From Gigaspora margarita (lineage: Eukaryota > Glomeromycota > Glomeromycetes > Diversisporales > Gigasporaceae): 64,000 nucleotides of DNA. The notes beneath the pieces were generated by a model that worked only from the letters and a program-made list of their open reading frames with translations, searched no databases and was not told the origin of the DNA. The first letter of the stretch is position 1; every line of letters begins with the position of its first letter. The translations under genes were made by a program, and so were the position numbers. Positions 23,082 to 34,993 of the stretch are shown piece by piece. The DNA is taken from NCBI GenBank assembly GCA_009809945.1, contig WTPW01000317.1, positions 175,753-239,752 of the forward strand. The letters are read 5' to 3'.

Positions 23082-23221
23082 TACCGTATAAGCGCGAAAT
23101 AACGCCCAGGGGCGTTAATTCGAAATTCAGATACCCCTAAAATAGTGTATAGCTTCAAATTAACGCCCATGGGCGTCCCGAAATAACGCGCATCCCTATA
23201 AATAAATAAAAAAAGATAAAT

Positions 23222-23565
23222 GAGTAAAAAGTGCTTTGGAACGGGGTTGATATTAAGTAAATCTATTTTTACTTTAACAAAAGTTGTTCTTCAGGTAAAA
23301 CGATGCTTACAGTAAGGCCAAAAAATATATTTACTCAATATCAAATCCAGTTCCGGAGTAGAGTTAACACCTCTATTCGGATTTATATATCCGGATATAT
23401 ACATGTCATATGATATAACGTGACATAGTGTTTTTATATCCGGATATAAATAAATCCGGATTTAAATTTATATCCGGATATATACTATGATAAAACCGGA
23501 TTAATCCGGATGTAAAAAATATATCCGGATAGAGGTATTAACTCTATTCCGGACCACTTTTTTTA
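23222..23565. mobile_element. MITE nested in the TACCGT element
   Basis: The left arm AAAAAGTGCTTTGGAACGGG and the right arm CAGTTCCGGA..CCACTTTTT pair once the hAT insertion 23359-23546 is ignored; TTGATATTAAGTAAAT pairs with ATTTACTCAATATCAA. Confidence 0.7.
23359..23546. mobile_element. 188 bp hAT-type MITE with ATCCGGAT repeats
   Basis: The ends TAGAGTTAACACCTCTATTC and GATAGAGGTATTAACTCTA are inverted and follow TAGNG. The flanks TTCCGGAG (23351-23358) and TTCCGGAC (23547-23554) agree at 7 of 8. Inside, the palindrome TATATCCGGATATA repeats several times. Confidence 0.85.
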
Positions 23566-23681
23566 TTCTTATTATAAATAAATATTATTTATTATAGTTA
23601 GGGGTGCGAATTTAATTCTTGTTTCGAAAGCGCGTACTCAAAATAACGCGCAGGTGGGCGTTATTTCGCGCTTGCACGGTA

Positions 23682-24180
23682 CGGAGTTTCTTAATCGTTA
23701 CAAGGTCATCGTGATGTGTCCGAATTACACTAATGGTAATCTTAATGATCATAGGATAGTATGTCGTCATGTATTCTCAAATTTGAGTTGTCATCCTTTA
23801 AATTTCTGAAATAATTGTTATATTATATATTTTCCACAGTATCAGGTTGTAGTCCAAATAAGCTGCTGCTATAAGTATCTGTGATAATGTTTGAAGCATT
23901 TGTCTATTTAGATCTTTTTTAGCACATGATCTTACTCTAAAGTCAATTTATTAATATGGTTGCCTATACTAAAAGTTTCCATCAATTCTTTTTACTTTGA
24001 TTTGTATTAGTGTTATTTGTTGAAGTTCTTTGTTATACCTTTTATCTTTTATTATTCAAAAGCTATTATATTTATTTTTAAATACCCACATTATTTATTT
24101 ATAATATATTTTTTTTAAATATTTCGTATTATTTATTTATAGTTTATTTTAAACTTTATATTATTTGTTTATAAGTAATA
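23682..24180. other. AT-rich stretch without a gene
   Basis: No gene or clear repeat. Low-complexity TATTATTTATTTATA runs occur near 24080-24175. Confidence 0.5.
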
Positions 24181-24345
24181 CCTCTATAAGTCACGCTCTT
24201 GGGACCAAGATTTATAACTTGCATTTAGAGAACAATAAGAAAAAGTGCATTTATAGAGGGCATTTATATATTTGGGCCAGCATTTGAGCGTGCATTTAGA
24301 GAGGGTGTGTACTTATAGAGGGTGCACTTATGGAGATTTTACTTT
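24181..24345. mobile_element. pogo/Tigger-type MITE, degenerate copy
   Basis: Homologous along its length to 28129-28297 (shared GTGCATTTATA, GGGTGTGTACTTATAGAG, GGTGCACTTATGGAG). Its outermost CAG/CTG bases are lost, but it still lies between TA dinucleotides. Confidence 0.65.
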
Positions 24346-24390
24346 ACTTATTTTTAACAGTTTTACTAAATCGCACCACCCCTTCTCAAT

Positions 24391-24794
24391 TAGAGTTATT
24401 GGTGAAAACTAATTAGTTTCACCGGTTAAATTGGTGAAACTACGGTGTAAAATTAGTGATTTGTGAAACTGGTAAAAATTAGTGGTTTGTAAACTGGTAA
24501 AAATGTAATATTAATACAACTAAATAAACTCATTTTACTCTATATACCAAACTCTGGTTAAAACAATGAAAGCAGATAAGATTATTAAATGGTTTGTTTT
24601 ATAACTAGAATTTGGTATATAGAAATTCTGTATAGAGAAAGGCATTTTATCTAGTAATATTACTGTGGTTTCACAAGTTTTACTAGTATATCATTTTTAC
24701 CAGTATTACTAGAATCACAAGTTTCATTAGTTCACTAGTTTTACCGGTGATTAGTGAAAACTGGTGCATTATTGCAGGTTCACTGGCAACTCTA
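24391..24794. mobile_element. 404 bp hAT-type MITE with GGTGAAAC motifs
   Basis: The ends TAGAGTTATTGGTGAAAAC and GTTCACTGGCAACTCTA are inverted and TAGNG-like. The flanks TTCTCAAT and TGCTCAAC agree at 6 of 8. The subterminal regions are dense in GTGAAAC/GTTTCAC and TAGTTTCACCGG-like motifs. No coding capacity. Confidence 0.75.
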
Positions 24795-24882
24795 TGCTCA
24801 ACACTATATTGTTTTTGCCAGATCTTTAATGTAACATAGAGATCAGGTGTAATTCAAAATTTTTGTTTACTTCATGGTTTTT

Positions 24883-25015
24883 TTAAAGAATACGGGATCG
24901 GGTACTCTAAGAAAATGTTCAGGTCCAAGAAAACCTCATGAAAATTGAGATCGGACATTAATTTAATCTACATTATATTATATATATATAAAAACCAAAA
25001 TTTCTATAACTGCAC
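24883..25015. repeat. dispersed repeat B, copy 1
   Basis: Landmarks GGGATCGGGTACTCTAAG, AATGTTCAGG and AATCTACATTATATTATAT recur at 48826-49085 and 50221-50365 in the same orientation. Non-coding. Confidence 0.75.
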
Positions 25016-25967
25016 CTAATTCTAAAAATATATAGGATTGTTTTGATTATATTTCTTTTTTAAATTTAGTCTGTGAAACCAACTTTTGGGTTTTTATTAA
25101 AAGTTCCTTGCAAAATTCTACCATATACTATGCCTTACTCTAACCTTATTCTAACATTTAACTATTAGAATAAATTAATCAAGTGAGTTACCATTCTACC
25201 ATTTTGATACAAATCAGAGAGATTGCAACACTTTTTTTTTTTTCTTTAAGAATATGCTTTTGATAAAGGATTCTCAATCGTTACTTTTACATATTTTTTT
25301 TATTTATCAAACTTGATAAATAATAAATTCTCAACATATTTCTAACCAATCCAAAAAAATGGCTATTTTATTTTACTGCTAGAAACTTTTAAAACAATTC
25401 GATACCTTGATACACATGTGTAATTACAGCCTATCTTTTACAGTTAATCAAACTTTAATGTAACTTACCGTAAATTTCCGTATAAGATACCCGGGTGGTT
25501 TAAGTTTCACATGACCAAAATTTGATTTGTACCCCCGGGTATATTGTATGGAAGAGGGTACATTATGTGGGGTCTTTTGTAAAGGGGGTATACTACCAGT
25601 AAATGGAAATGATACCGTATATAAATGATGTACAATTTTTTGTCGTCTTTAATAATTAATAGCGATAGGCTTTAAATTTGATAGTTTTATAAGCCTTACA
25701 TGTAGCATTAAGTTTGCCCTAAATTGTTCTAAAAGCTTTACATATGGTTCTACCATATACCATATATGTTTTTTTTCATTTTTTTTGCAATAAAGTTTTT
25801 TTTTTTTTTTTTTCTGCGACTTTTTTTTCGCTCTAAATTTTTTTTGTTTATAAAATGCCGTATATAAGCATATAAGCTTTCTGATTTTTTTTGAAGTCGC
25901 ATTTTTTATATTAAAATAAAAACATTTTTTAAGAACAAGCTTTCTAAAAAAAAATTACCTTTTGACT
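25016..25967. other. AT-rich stretch without a gene
   Basis: No gene. Near 25468-25620 are TACCGTAAATTTCCGTAT and GATACCGTAT motifs with GGGGGTATAC-like inverted words, possibly a fragment of a TACCGT element. A run of T lies near 25790-25815. The last part precedes the pogo pseudogene. Confidence 0.45.
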
Positions 25968-27356
25968 ATGGAACTTATTCTTGCAGCCAATTCTAGAAAA
26001 CGACAGTGGACAGCTTGGGAAAAACTTTTTGTTATTTCTTATTTTGAAAGAGTTCCTGGTGTCACTTTTCGCAAAAGCTGACAGATTTCAGGTTCAACCC
26101 AATTAAATTTGGGATTGGAGAAAGAAGCGAGGAAAGCTATTATCATATTAGCCTTATGTTAAATGGCTTAATACTGGTTCTTGGCCAAATTACCCTAATC
26201 TTGAAGCAGAACTTGATGAATGGGTTAAATCTTTATGTGCTAATTTAAAACCAGTTAGTTGTAATATAGTACAAACAAAAGCGGCAGCACTAGCAAAGTC
26301 CCTACAATATACCCATCAATATCCTAATATTAACAAGTTTAAGTAGAGAAGCAGGTGGCTTGATAGTTTTTTATGACATCATAATTTTAGTAACTGTCGC
26401 AGAACAACTGTTGCTCAAAATTTACTGAAAGAGTTAGAAGTACAGCAACAGGAATTCTTAAATTTCATTCAATACCATTGTATTCAACATAATTACCTAT
26501 TATCATTAATAGGCAATATGAATGAAACCCTCCTTCTTTTGATATGCCAAGCAATATAACTATTTATAATAAAGGAAGCAAGACTATTAGTATTAGAACT
26601 TGTGGTTATAAAATATCCTGTTTCACTATCATACTTGCATGCATGGCAAATGGTAGAAAATTACTACAAATAATCATTTTTAATTCACAACTTGATTTTC
26701 CACAAGGTGTAATTATTAGAGCTAATGAAAAAGGATGGATAAACAAAGTGGAAATGAATTATTGGATAAACCAAATTTGGAACAATTATACACCAACTTC
26801 TAATAATCTACAATTCTTATTAGTACTAGATTCTTTTAAAAGACATCTAGTTCCATCTGTTAGAAGTAATTTTTTTGAAAAAAACACCAATATTGCAGTT
26901 ATTCCTGGATGATTAACATCAAAAGTTTCAACTACTTGATGTATCAATAAATAAATCTTTTAAATCAAAGGGTCACTTTTTTTTTTATATATACTATTAG
27001 TATATATATTTTTTACTATTAGTATACATTTTTTTACTTATATTAATAGATTAGGGTTATGTATGATGAATAGATATCGCATGAAATAAGAGAATTAACC
27101 CCATCTGGCTGAATTATATGACCTCCTTATAATATTATTGCAGAAAGGGATTAAGTATGCATGGAGTGATATTGATATTGAGTTAATTCAACACTTCTTT
27201 AAATGTTGTGGCATCTCGAATGCAACTAATGGATTGGAAGACAATTTAATTTTTGACTATGATCGTGTTGAAAATAACAATAACAAAGTCAATGAATATA
27301 TTTTTAACAATGGTAAAAAGATACTTCAATTTAATTTAGTAAACAATCCATTTTAA
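25968..27356 (+). pseudogene. pogo/Tigger-type (DDE_1) transposase pseudogene
   Basis: The reading starts MELILAANSRKRQWTAWEK (N-terminal helix-turn-helix). It continues in shifted frames with a CENP-B-like DNA-binding part (TKAAALAKS, then RWLDSF), FLNFIQYHCIQ and IGNMNETLL. The catalytic domain is readable at 26544-26912: MPSNITIYNKGSKTISIRTCG, FTIILACMANGRKL, then LLVLDSFKRHL carrying the second catalytic Asp. After another shift, FQLLDVSINKSFKSKG (near 26930) matches the conserved LQPLDVSINKPFK region. AWSDIDIELIQHFFKCCGISN (27160-27230) is the usual C-terminal segment. At least four frameshifts or stops make it dead. Confidence 0.88.
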
Positions 27357-28128
27357 CAATTATTTTATTTAAACAAGTTCTTCTGTTTCAACAAACCTCT
27401 CATCTCAACAACACCTTCTACTACAAGACCTTCCACTCTAGCAAAATCTCTTACCTCAATAGCATTTTCAGCTCTTGCAAGTTTCTCCACCTAACCAGGA
27501 CAACAAAACCTTTCATATCAGTTTTTGTTTCAGCAAAAATTTTTGTTTTAACCATGCTTTTCGCTACAAGGTTTTTTGGTCCAGCAAAAATTTCTGGCTC
27601 AGAAAGAGGAATTTGAATATTATATGGTCAAAACGAGATAGAAAATTTCATGGATCAATGGAGTTAAGAATGGTCAAAATGAGGTGGAAAATTTTATGAA
27701 TCAATGGAGTTAAGAATTGTAATAGCAGATAGTATAAATTTAAAGTTTAAATAAACTTACTACCACTAAATTCACATGCATTAAATCATTATTTTTCTGG
27801 TCTTTACCTGATGCATTAGTGCTTTTAAAACTTAAGGAGCTATGTATAGTAAAGCTACATAAATCTTCCTGGATTCTTTGTATTGTCCAACTTAAATCTC
27901 TAACATATCGTTCAGTTTTTTTATCTTTAATATTCGTGGCATTGCGAGATACTGAAGGTAAATTGGAACTGCTACAAAAATACTGGTAACAGACATAGAA
28001 AAGAACAAAATCACAAAAAAAAACATCCAAAAACACAAAAAAAATCTTGATCAGACCTTGTTATCGAAACTGCTATAAAAGATTACTAATTGACTTTGTT
28101 GTATGGACTGTCAAAATTGTTCTTAATA
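27357..28128. other. downstream flank of the pogo pseudogene
   Basis: Imperfect repeats of GGTCAAAACGAG..GGAAAATTT occur at 27622-27700. A 98-residue minus-strand reading at 28036-27740 (NLPSVSRNATNIKDKKTERYV) has no recognisable domain and could be an exon of the gene suggested at 28454-29123. Confidence 0.35.
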
Positions 28129-28297
28129 CAGGTAGACATCTCTAAGTGCACCCCCTTGGGACTACGCTTTAATAACAAGAATAATAAAAAAGTGCATTTA
28201 TATAGAGGTCAAGTACTGGTATATAATTGGGAGCACTTGTGCATGCATTTAAAAAGGGTATGCACTTATAGAGAGTGCACTTAAAGAGGTCTGACTG
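28129..28297. mobile_element. 169 bp pogo/Tigger-type MITE with TA duplication
   Basis: The left end CAGGTAGACATCTCTAAGTG and right end CACTTAAAGAGGTCTGACTG are inverted repeats starting CAG. TA flanks both sides (28127-28128, 28298-28299), as for Tc1/mariner-pogo elements. Homologue at 24181-24345; same type as 37985-38169. Confidence 0.85.
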
Positions 28298-28453
28298 TAA
28301 AGCTAATGAAACATGCAATCTCAATGCTTAAATGCTTAAATGAATATAAGTAACCTTAAAGATTAAAAAACAACTTATATATAGTTATTAATTTGTACCT
28401 GAGTATCTTACAAAATACTATGTTCAATGATCTTGTAATGGACCCAGTTCAAA

Positions 28454-29123
28454 TCAAGGAGTATTGATAGATTGAGAGGAGAAATCTGATCTTGAACTTG
28501 CTCTAATTACTACTTGTAGATATGGCTCTTGGTATTGGATAACTTGATTTGAGTGGAACATTATTAAAAAGACTAAAATTCTCAAAGGATACAAAGAAGT
28601 GATTAGGTAGAAGATGTTCATGGAATAAATAAATATGTGCTTCTGGAAAATATTAGTCGATTCTGCTATATTTAATAGAGATTCTAATATACTGTTGTGA
28701 ATAGAACATTGGATATTCATCTTGTAAATAGGTTAAAAAGGAGCCAACAGTTTGTGGTGAGGGTAAAGATTGTAATCTGTGATGGTATAAGAATTTGTTG
28801 TAGCATATTGATGGCTCATAAATCTCTGATGAATTTGGATAGAAATCAGTGTTTGTTTCTTTTATAGTATTAGTATGTATAGTTGGTATATTGAGGTTGT
28901 TGTCAGATTCATCAGGTAATAATTTGTATTCATTGTATATCTCTTGTTCTACAGTGTAAATAGAGCTATCTTGTTGTATAGATAATGATATATGAGTATG
29001 ATATTGGAGTAGTACTTCAGTGTGACATGATGACATGGTATCTGAAGTACTAGGATTAATTTCTGTAGAGGCGCTCGCCATTTCAAGCTCAGTTTTCATA
29101 GCTGCGCAGGATACCATAGCCAT
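28454..29123 (-). CDS. hypothetical protein fragment, low confidence
   Basis: The minus strand has a 156-codon frame (29123-28653) opening MAMVSCAAMKTELEMASAS and continuing with a Ser/Thr- and Tyr-rich stretch to EYPMFYSQQY. A second frame (28720-28454) ends SSRSDFSSQSINTP and could be a further exon after a small intron around 28696-28645. No domain is recognised. Codon content is more mixed than in the surrounding noise, which is the only support. It may instead be a chance frame. Confidence 0.25.
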
Positions 29124-30548
29124 TCTGTATATTGGATCTGGCCATCATAAACCTGGTCCTCCACGTAAATGGGCTTAACCACCTGTCCACTTACCTCATT
29201 CTCTTCTAAGAATGGCCCACTAAATGTAAAGGACATCATTATCTCAGAAGTGGTGGCTGCATTCATGTAATCTACAGTTGTTCTTCTATTTAACTATTTA
29301 TAATAACAATAATACAATAATAATTATATAATAAAATTAACTATGACAATAAAAATTAAAATAAGAAAATAATATTAAATCTCATTCTATAACAATAAAA
29401 AAAATAATTTAAAATTAAAAAAAAATAATTTAAATAAAAAAATAGAGAACAACTACACTTAACCGGGGGAATTCCCTTCCTGGTTATACAACAGAATCTA
29501 ATATATTTATCTGCACAAAAGGATCTACATGATACTTTTTTTTTGTTTGTATTGCTTTTTTTGCATTATAACTTACTAATCAAATTTTTTTCTTTTGTAC
29601 TATAGTTTACTTTACTGCCTTTTCTTTCTGATATCAAGTTCTTGGATAACTCGCTCTGGTTAGTGCTGTTCCTTGGAATTGTCATATATTGTTGTTGTCA
29701 TAGGTATCATCATTAGGTGTTGTTGTTAGTGCTATCGTTGGTGTCATCACTAGTATTGTATAGTATTTCATGCTGTTATTTGTGGTGTTATTGTTAATTA
29801 GTAGTTAGTACTTAGTTTATTTCATTATTTCGTGCTATTTTTTTTGTTTTCGCTTTTGCACTTGAACTTTGCTTTGACGTGTTTTATTTCTGTTTTGTTG
29901 TTTCATGCTATCATTTAGTGTTTTACTTTTGCCGATATTTGCTAATTTTATATTGCTGGTCTGTTCCGTTGTTGCTGGTGCTGTTTGGTGATGTTTGCTT
30001 TTGTTAGTGTTGTCTTGGTCAACTAGTTCTATTGCTTGTTGGCGTTGTTATATATCAGTGTCAAATTTCACATTTGCACTAGTATTTGCTGGTGTTATCA
30101 TTTATTAGAGGTTATTAGAGGTTAGTGCTCTGCTTATTTATATTTTGCTGCTTTCATTTTTGCACTTAGTATTTTGTTTTGACTGTGTTTGCCTATTTTG
30201 CTTATTTAGCTTTTATTGTTTCATGCTATCACTTGGTATTTTTGCTTTTGCTAGTGTTTGTTGCCAATTTTTATATTGCTGTTTAGTGCCGTTATTTGCT
30301 ATTACTATTTGTTGGTGTTGGATTTTCCTGGTATTGTTTGGTTGACTGGTTCCATTGCTTGTTGGTATCATTATACATTGGTGTCGAATTTCACATTTGC
30401 AGTCAACAGTTTTAGTGTAGTGTTTTTGCTGATGTTTTCTAGTATAGTAACTAGGGCTGCATTTGGGTTAGGGTTAGAGTTAGGATTAAATGTTAAATAT
30501 TAAATGTTAAATATTAAATGTTAGAGTAAGGATAAATTAGGACACAAG
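29124..30548. other. GTT/TGC-rich low-complexity region
   Basis: From about 29640 to 30440 the plus strand is a degenerate array of TTG, TGTT and TTTGC words (TTGTTGTTAGTGCTA, TTTTGCTTTTGCTAG), giving spurious hydrophobic readings. A complementary CAA/AAC-rich stretch lies at 31430-31660. No gene is supported. Confidence 0.55.
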
Positions 30549-30584
30549 TTAGAATTTAGGGTTAGGGTTAGGGTTAGGGTTATA
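30549..30584. repeat. interstitial TTAGGG-type telomere-like repeat
   Basis: Four to five consecutive TTAGGG units, with degenerate relatives (GTTAGGATTAAATG) before them. It lies inside repeat-rich DNA and does not mark a chromosome end, because sequence continues for more than 30 kb on both sides. Confidence 0.85.
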
Positions 30585-32769
30585 GTTAGGTAAGATTTTG
30601 GACAGAATTAGTAGTAAGTGATGATATTTGTTATTAGAAACATTAGCTTATATACTGTACTATGTATGTTATGAATATAAATATTATACAAAAATAAAAA
30701 ATATTTAAATACTGGTAATTATAATATATAATAAATAAACTTTATATAAAATCGATTATGCAATATCATTGGCCGATATGCATATTATGTAACAGGAAAA
30801 TTTCTTTGGTTAAAATTAGCAATTCTCAAAAAAATAATATAAATTTGTTTTTTAAATTTTTAACAAATTTATATTATTTTTTTTAAATTATTTTTTTTAA
30901 TTCTTTTAAATTATTTTTTTTAAATTTTTTTAAAAAATTATTTTATTTATTTTTTTTATTTAAATTATTTTTTTTAATTCATTTAAATTGTTTTTTTAGC
31001 AATAGAATCAGTACTAGTACAAATATTAAGTAGCTCTTTTGGGTAAAATATTATTATATAAATTTAATTTATTTTATTTAGTTTAAAAAAATTCTTTTAT
31101 TTTATTAAATTATTTATTTTCTTTTGTTTTTAGAAATTGGAATGAGCACTACTAATTTATTTGAAGGGCAACAATTCAGAAAAAAAGCAAGAAGACCAAG
31201 ACAGTATGTAGATGTTTTATTTTTAATTATTTTATTTACATTAAATTAAACACACACTAATACTAACTATCTAAAACTCAACCCATACTAATACTAACCT
31301 TAATACTAATCCCATATTACAATCCATCCTCTATTCTAATCTCACATGACTATCTAACCTATTCCTTATCTAATATTAAAAAACCAAAAACAATCTCAAT
31401 TATAGCACCATAACACCTAATAAAATGCTAGAATGAAATAACAAAATGACAAAATGACAAAACAAAGACACTAAAAAAAACAACACTGCAAATAAAATAG
31501 CAGTTCGAAAAATCAAAGACATAACAAAATGACAATAGAAAAACCTATAGCAACTGCATCTTATCTATAACAAGTGAATACTAAACTGATGATAAAACCA
31601 AAGATAAATCAAAAGATAGCGAAAAGAAGCAACAACACCAAAAACGAATAGCAACATTAAAAAATAAAGATTGGTAGTATATTTATTTTTTTATATTGAT
31701 CTGTGAAACAGAAAAGTGCTATGTGATTATATAATTATGACCTGGACCAAAGATTAGTCCCAATCTAGACTGGAGGTTGGATCCAGAAAATCTCACCTAA
31801 ATCCTGTATCTGTCCTACAATTCTAATCTATTTGTTAGCTCTAAAATACTATTACTCAAAAAATTACTATGATTGGACACCTACTCACTCCAAACCTTTA
31901 ATAATTCAACTTTTAAAAACTATTGCACAATACATATTTACATCCTAGTAGAGCAGAAACTATACTATATTTTGTTAAATAACTTTTATTCAGTAATCAA
32001 AATTAAATAAACTTTTTTTTTGTTAGATGCACCTTACTGTGAGCTTTATTTTTTAAAAAATATTTATTCAAATTGAACCACTAGATGCAAATAATTGGTA
32101 AAAATTGTCTTTTTATTTCTCAAATTTTGGGGATTTTTGCTGAATGTTGAATATATAATCTCTATACTAGATGTTTAGAGTCTTGTCCCACCTATTACTA
32201 ATTAAATCTAAAATTATTCTGAACAATGCTATAGTTCTTCTTTTTGGTCAATTATACTTAATGCATTTTACAACTTGCCAATCTTAGTAAATTGCTCTCC
32301 AAAAGCCAATCTGATGCCAACAAAGTTTTAACAAGATTCAAGAAGGCAAGCAAAATTATATTTGTAACTATACAGTTGGTGTAGACAAAATAGCCAACTG
32401 AGTATTACTAATTATTTATTCAACAAATGATATATTATACCTAGTATGCACTCTTAAAACTTATATACTTCTTCAAATTCTAAAGATTGTAAACTACTTT
32501 TTACTAAATAAATAGTACATGGGCCACAAAATAGTAGTTTATTACCAAACTTAAGAGCCTTATTTCTGATAAAAATATAGCAGGCTACAGTTTTAGAGCT
32601 ATAGTACTACCAAGCTAGTAATGCATAGTATCTTGCTTATACTCATTCAAAAATAGTCAAATTTACAGATATATTTGCAGTTATTTTGTAATAACCAAGC
32701 TTATATTAGTTAATCTATCTAAAAATTAGTTAATCTTCCTAAAACATTTGACCAAAAATTGGGCAACAA
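30585..32769. other. AT-rich stretch without a gene
   Basis: Long T/A runs near 30830-31000. A short frame at 31143-31250 (MSTTNLFEGQQFRKKARRP) ends at a GTATGT donor-like site and might be a lone exon, but nothing else supports it. The segment 31975-32190 is a direct copy of 61930-62165 (AGATGCACCTT, CCACTAGATGC, ATTTTGGGGAT). 31430-31660 is CAA-rich low complexity. Confidence 0.45.
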
Positions 32770-33003
32770 AATATAAAAATACAAAAAAGCAAAAAAAAAG
32801 AAAAGAAAAAAAGGAGAAAAAGACCAATTCAAAAACAAAAAAAAATAAAAAATAAATAAAAAAATAATAAAAAATCAAAAAAAATAAAAAAAATAAAAAA
32901 AATAAAAAAAATAAAAAAATAAAAAAAAATAAAACAAATAAAAAAATAAAAAAAATAAAAAAAATAAAAAATATAAAAAAATAAAAAATGTAAAAAAAAA
33001 GAA
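32770..33003. repeat. A-rich AAAAAAT microsatellite
   Basis: More than 200 bp of AAAAAAT-type units on the plus strand. Similar tracts lie at 38640-39200, 40250-40340 and 40685-40815. Confidence 0.9.
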
Positions 33004-33126
33004 TAAATCTAACTATAACCTATAGTGATGATTACCATGTCACGTGACCAAATAAATATTTATATATTACTATATTTATGCACAATAATATATAAAAAAA
33101 TTGTTACAGTAATAGCATGTATGTAC

Positions 33127-34407
33127 TAGGGCTGTTAATCAGTCCGGTCCGGACCGACGGTCCTTCGGTCCGTCCAGGGACCGGGCCGGTCCAGTCCTTT
33201 TTAGGACGGACCGAAAGGACCGTCGGTCCTAATAGTAAATATCAAATAAACTAAATATTATCTTGATAATACGCATTTGAAACAACTATAAAATGTTGTT
33301 TTTGGTTAAAATTCAATTACAAACCCCTTAGTTTGTTAAACAAGATTAAACCACGTTTAATGCATAATGTGAACAGGCTGTTGTTAATGTTAATAAAATA
33401 GAGAAATTTATTAATGACAGCAATGGCGTGATCAGTTGATTTACACTTTGCATTGTATTTGTGCGAAATAACGCCTATGGGCATTATTTTGGAACACAAG
33501 TTTGAAACAAGCTAATGATTAATTTAGCCGAGAATTTTTAATGATAAAAATTATAATTTGTATTCGACTAAAATACCAGGAACGGAGTGCATGGTTAAGC
33601 GGCGTGTGAAGTGTTTCTGTACAAATCCGTGCTTTTGATTGGATGTTTCTTTTTTAAATATGTCATATGATTTGCTTTTTCTATATTTAATTTTTATAAA
33701 CTGGTTTTTTATACAGAATGTAACTATAACTAATTGTTATCGCATTTATAATACGTATATATATAATTAGAAATTGCATATGGGCTTTTCCACCGATATG
33801 TGGCTCGATTTTTTTTCTAATTTGCACATGCTTTTTCCCCTAATTTGTTTCCAGATTTACCTGTACCAGGAGCGGAGTGCAACGAAGTGCATGGTTATCT
33901 GAAGAGTGAAATGGTGTGAGCAAATACGGTTCTTTGATTGGTTGTGTTTTCACATGATGTTGTGGAATGCGATGTTCCGGATTTGCTTTTTATGTTGAAC
34001 CGGTTTGGTATGACTTTTTTACGTATGTACGTGCTATTCGTGCGTGATTGTCCCTGCAAAGGAACTGATTTTAACTATAATGTTCATATTTACAAGCTAA
34101 TTAAATGAGTTATTTTGCTATATTAATATACTATATTATTTTCTAATCCATAATTTATGTATAACTAAAAATTATCAAACGTATTAATATCATATAAGCA
34201 AATATTATTAATTTGAAAAGCTTATTGTAATTCTTTATACTGACAAACATTTCACCGTTATATCAAAAAAGTAATATTGATTATCAGTCCGTCCGGTCTA
34301 GCTCTATTCGGTCCTATTTCGGTCCCGGACCGCGTCCGGTCCGGTTTTTTAAAAGACCGTGCGGTCTTTTAACCGGGACAGACCGGACGGACCGATTAAC
34401 AGCCCTA
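33127..34407. mobile_element. 1.28 kb non-autonomous hAT element with CGGTCC-rich ends
   Basis: The ends TAGGGCTGTTAATCAGTCCG and CGGACCGATTAACAGCCCTA are inverted and TAGNG-like. TATGTAC flanks both sides (33120-33126, 34408-34414). Subterminal arrays of GGTCCGTCC/GGACCGAC words are GC-rich. The interior holds two diverged direct copies of about 150 bp (33575-33720 and 33855-34010, shared GGAGCGGAGTGCA-like and GAAGTGCATGGTTA words). No transposase is seen. Confidence 0.87.
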
Positions 34408-34993
34408 TATGTACATATGTATTTAATTTAAATAATTTATTATTTATTTACATGAATTTTTTCTAAAAGCATTTACTATATATGTTGGATCAATAAACAA
34501 TATGTCAGAATGTACTTATATACTGGATCATTTAATAAATTGTTCAATATAACTCTATCAACACATAGTTGCCATATACTGCTCGCTTCGCTCACAGCTA
34601 GGCAGCAGTCTCACATAGCATATATCTAAAAATCCTAGTTTTTAGTAACTTTTTTTAATGCCAACATTTGCCAACATAAAAAACATACATTATTATGTTG
34701 AAACTTTTCTTTTAGCTTAAATATATACCAAGCTTCATAATGAATAAAGAATCGTCTTATCCAATTAAATATTGAAGTAGTACTGTTAGTATTCTAAATA
34801 ATTAGGGTTCATATTCACTAAAAAAACAAATTATGAATATGAATATATGTTTAATACTTATCTAACATCAAATATTTGATTTCGTTCTATTATCTAATAA
34901 ATAAATAAAGTGATATTAAGCTATCAAAATCATAATTAACAATCACGATTTTGATAGCTTGCTACACATTTTCAAAACATTTATAATATAAAT
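34408..34993. other. AT-rich spacer with a small hairpin
   Basis: No gene. A short hairpin at 34919-34962 pairs AAGCTATCAAAATC with GATTTTGATAGCTT. Confidence 0.5.

Larger units (their letters stand above)
23082..23681. mobile_element. 600 bp element with TACCGT termini, three-level nest
   Basis: The left end TACCGTATAAGCGCGAAATA and right end TATTTCGCGCTTGCACGGTA are inverted, continuing into ACGCCCA and TGGGCGT. A second GGGCGT/ACGCCC pair lies just inside. It contains the MITE 23222-23565, which in turn contains the hAT element 23359-23546. Confidence 0.8.

Noticed and set aside
30145..30503. Hydrophobic frames of 66 and 81 codons
   Set aside because: They are products of the TTG/TTTGC low-complexity sequence.
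30549..30584. True telomere
   Set aside because: Sequence continues on both sides and similar short runs occur in dispersed repeats.
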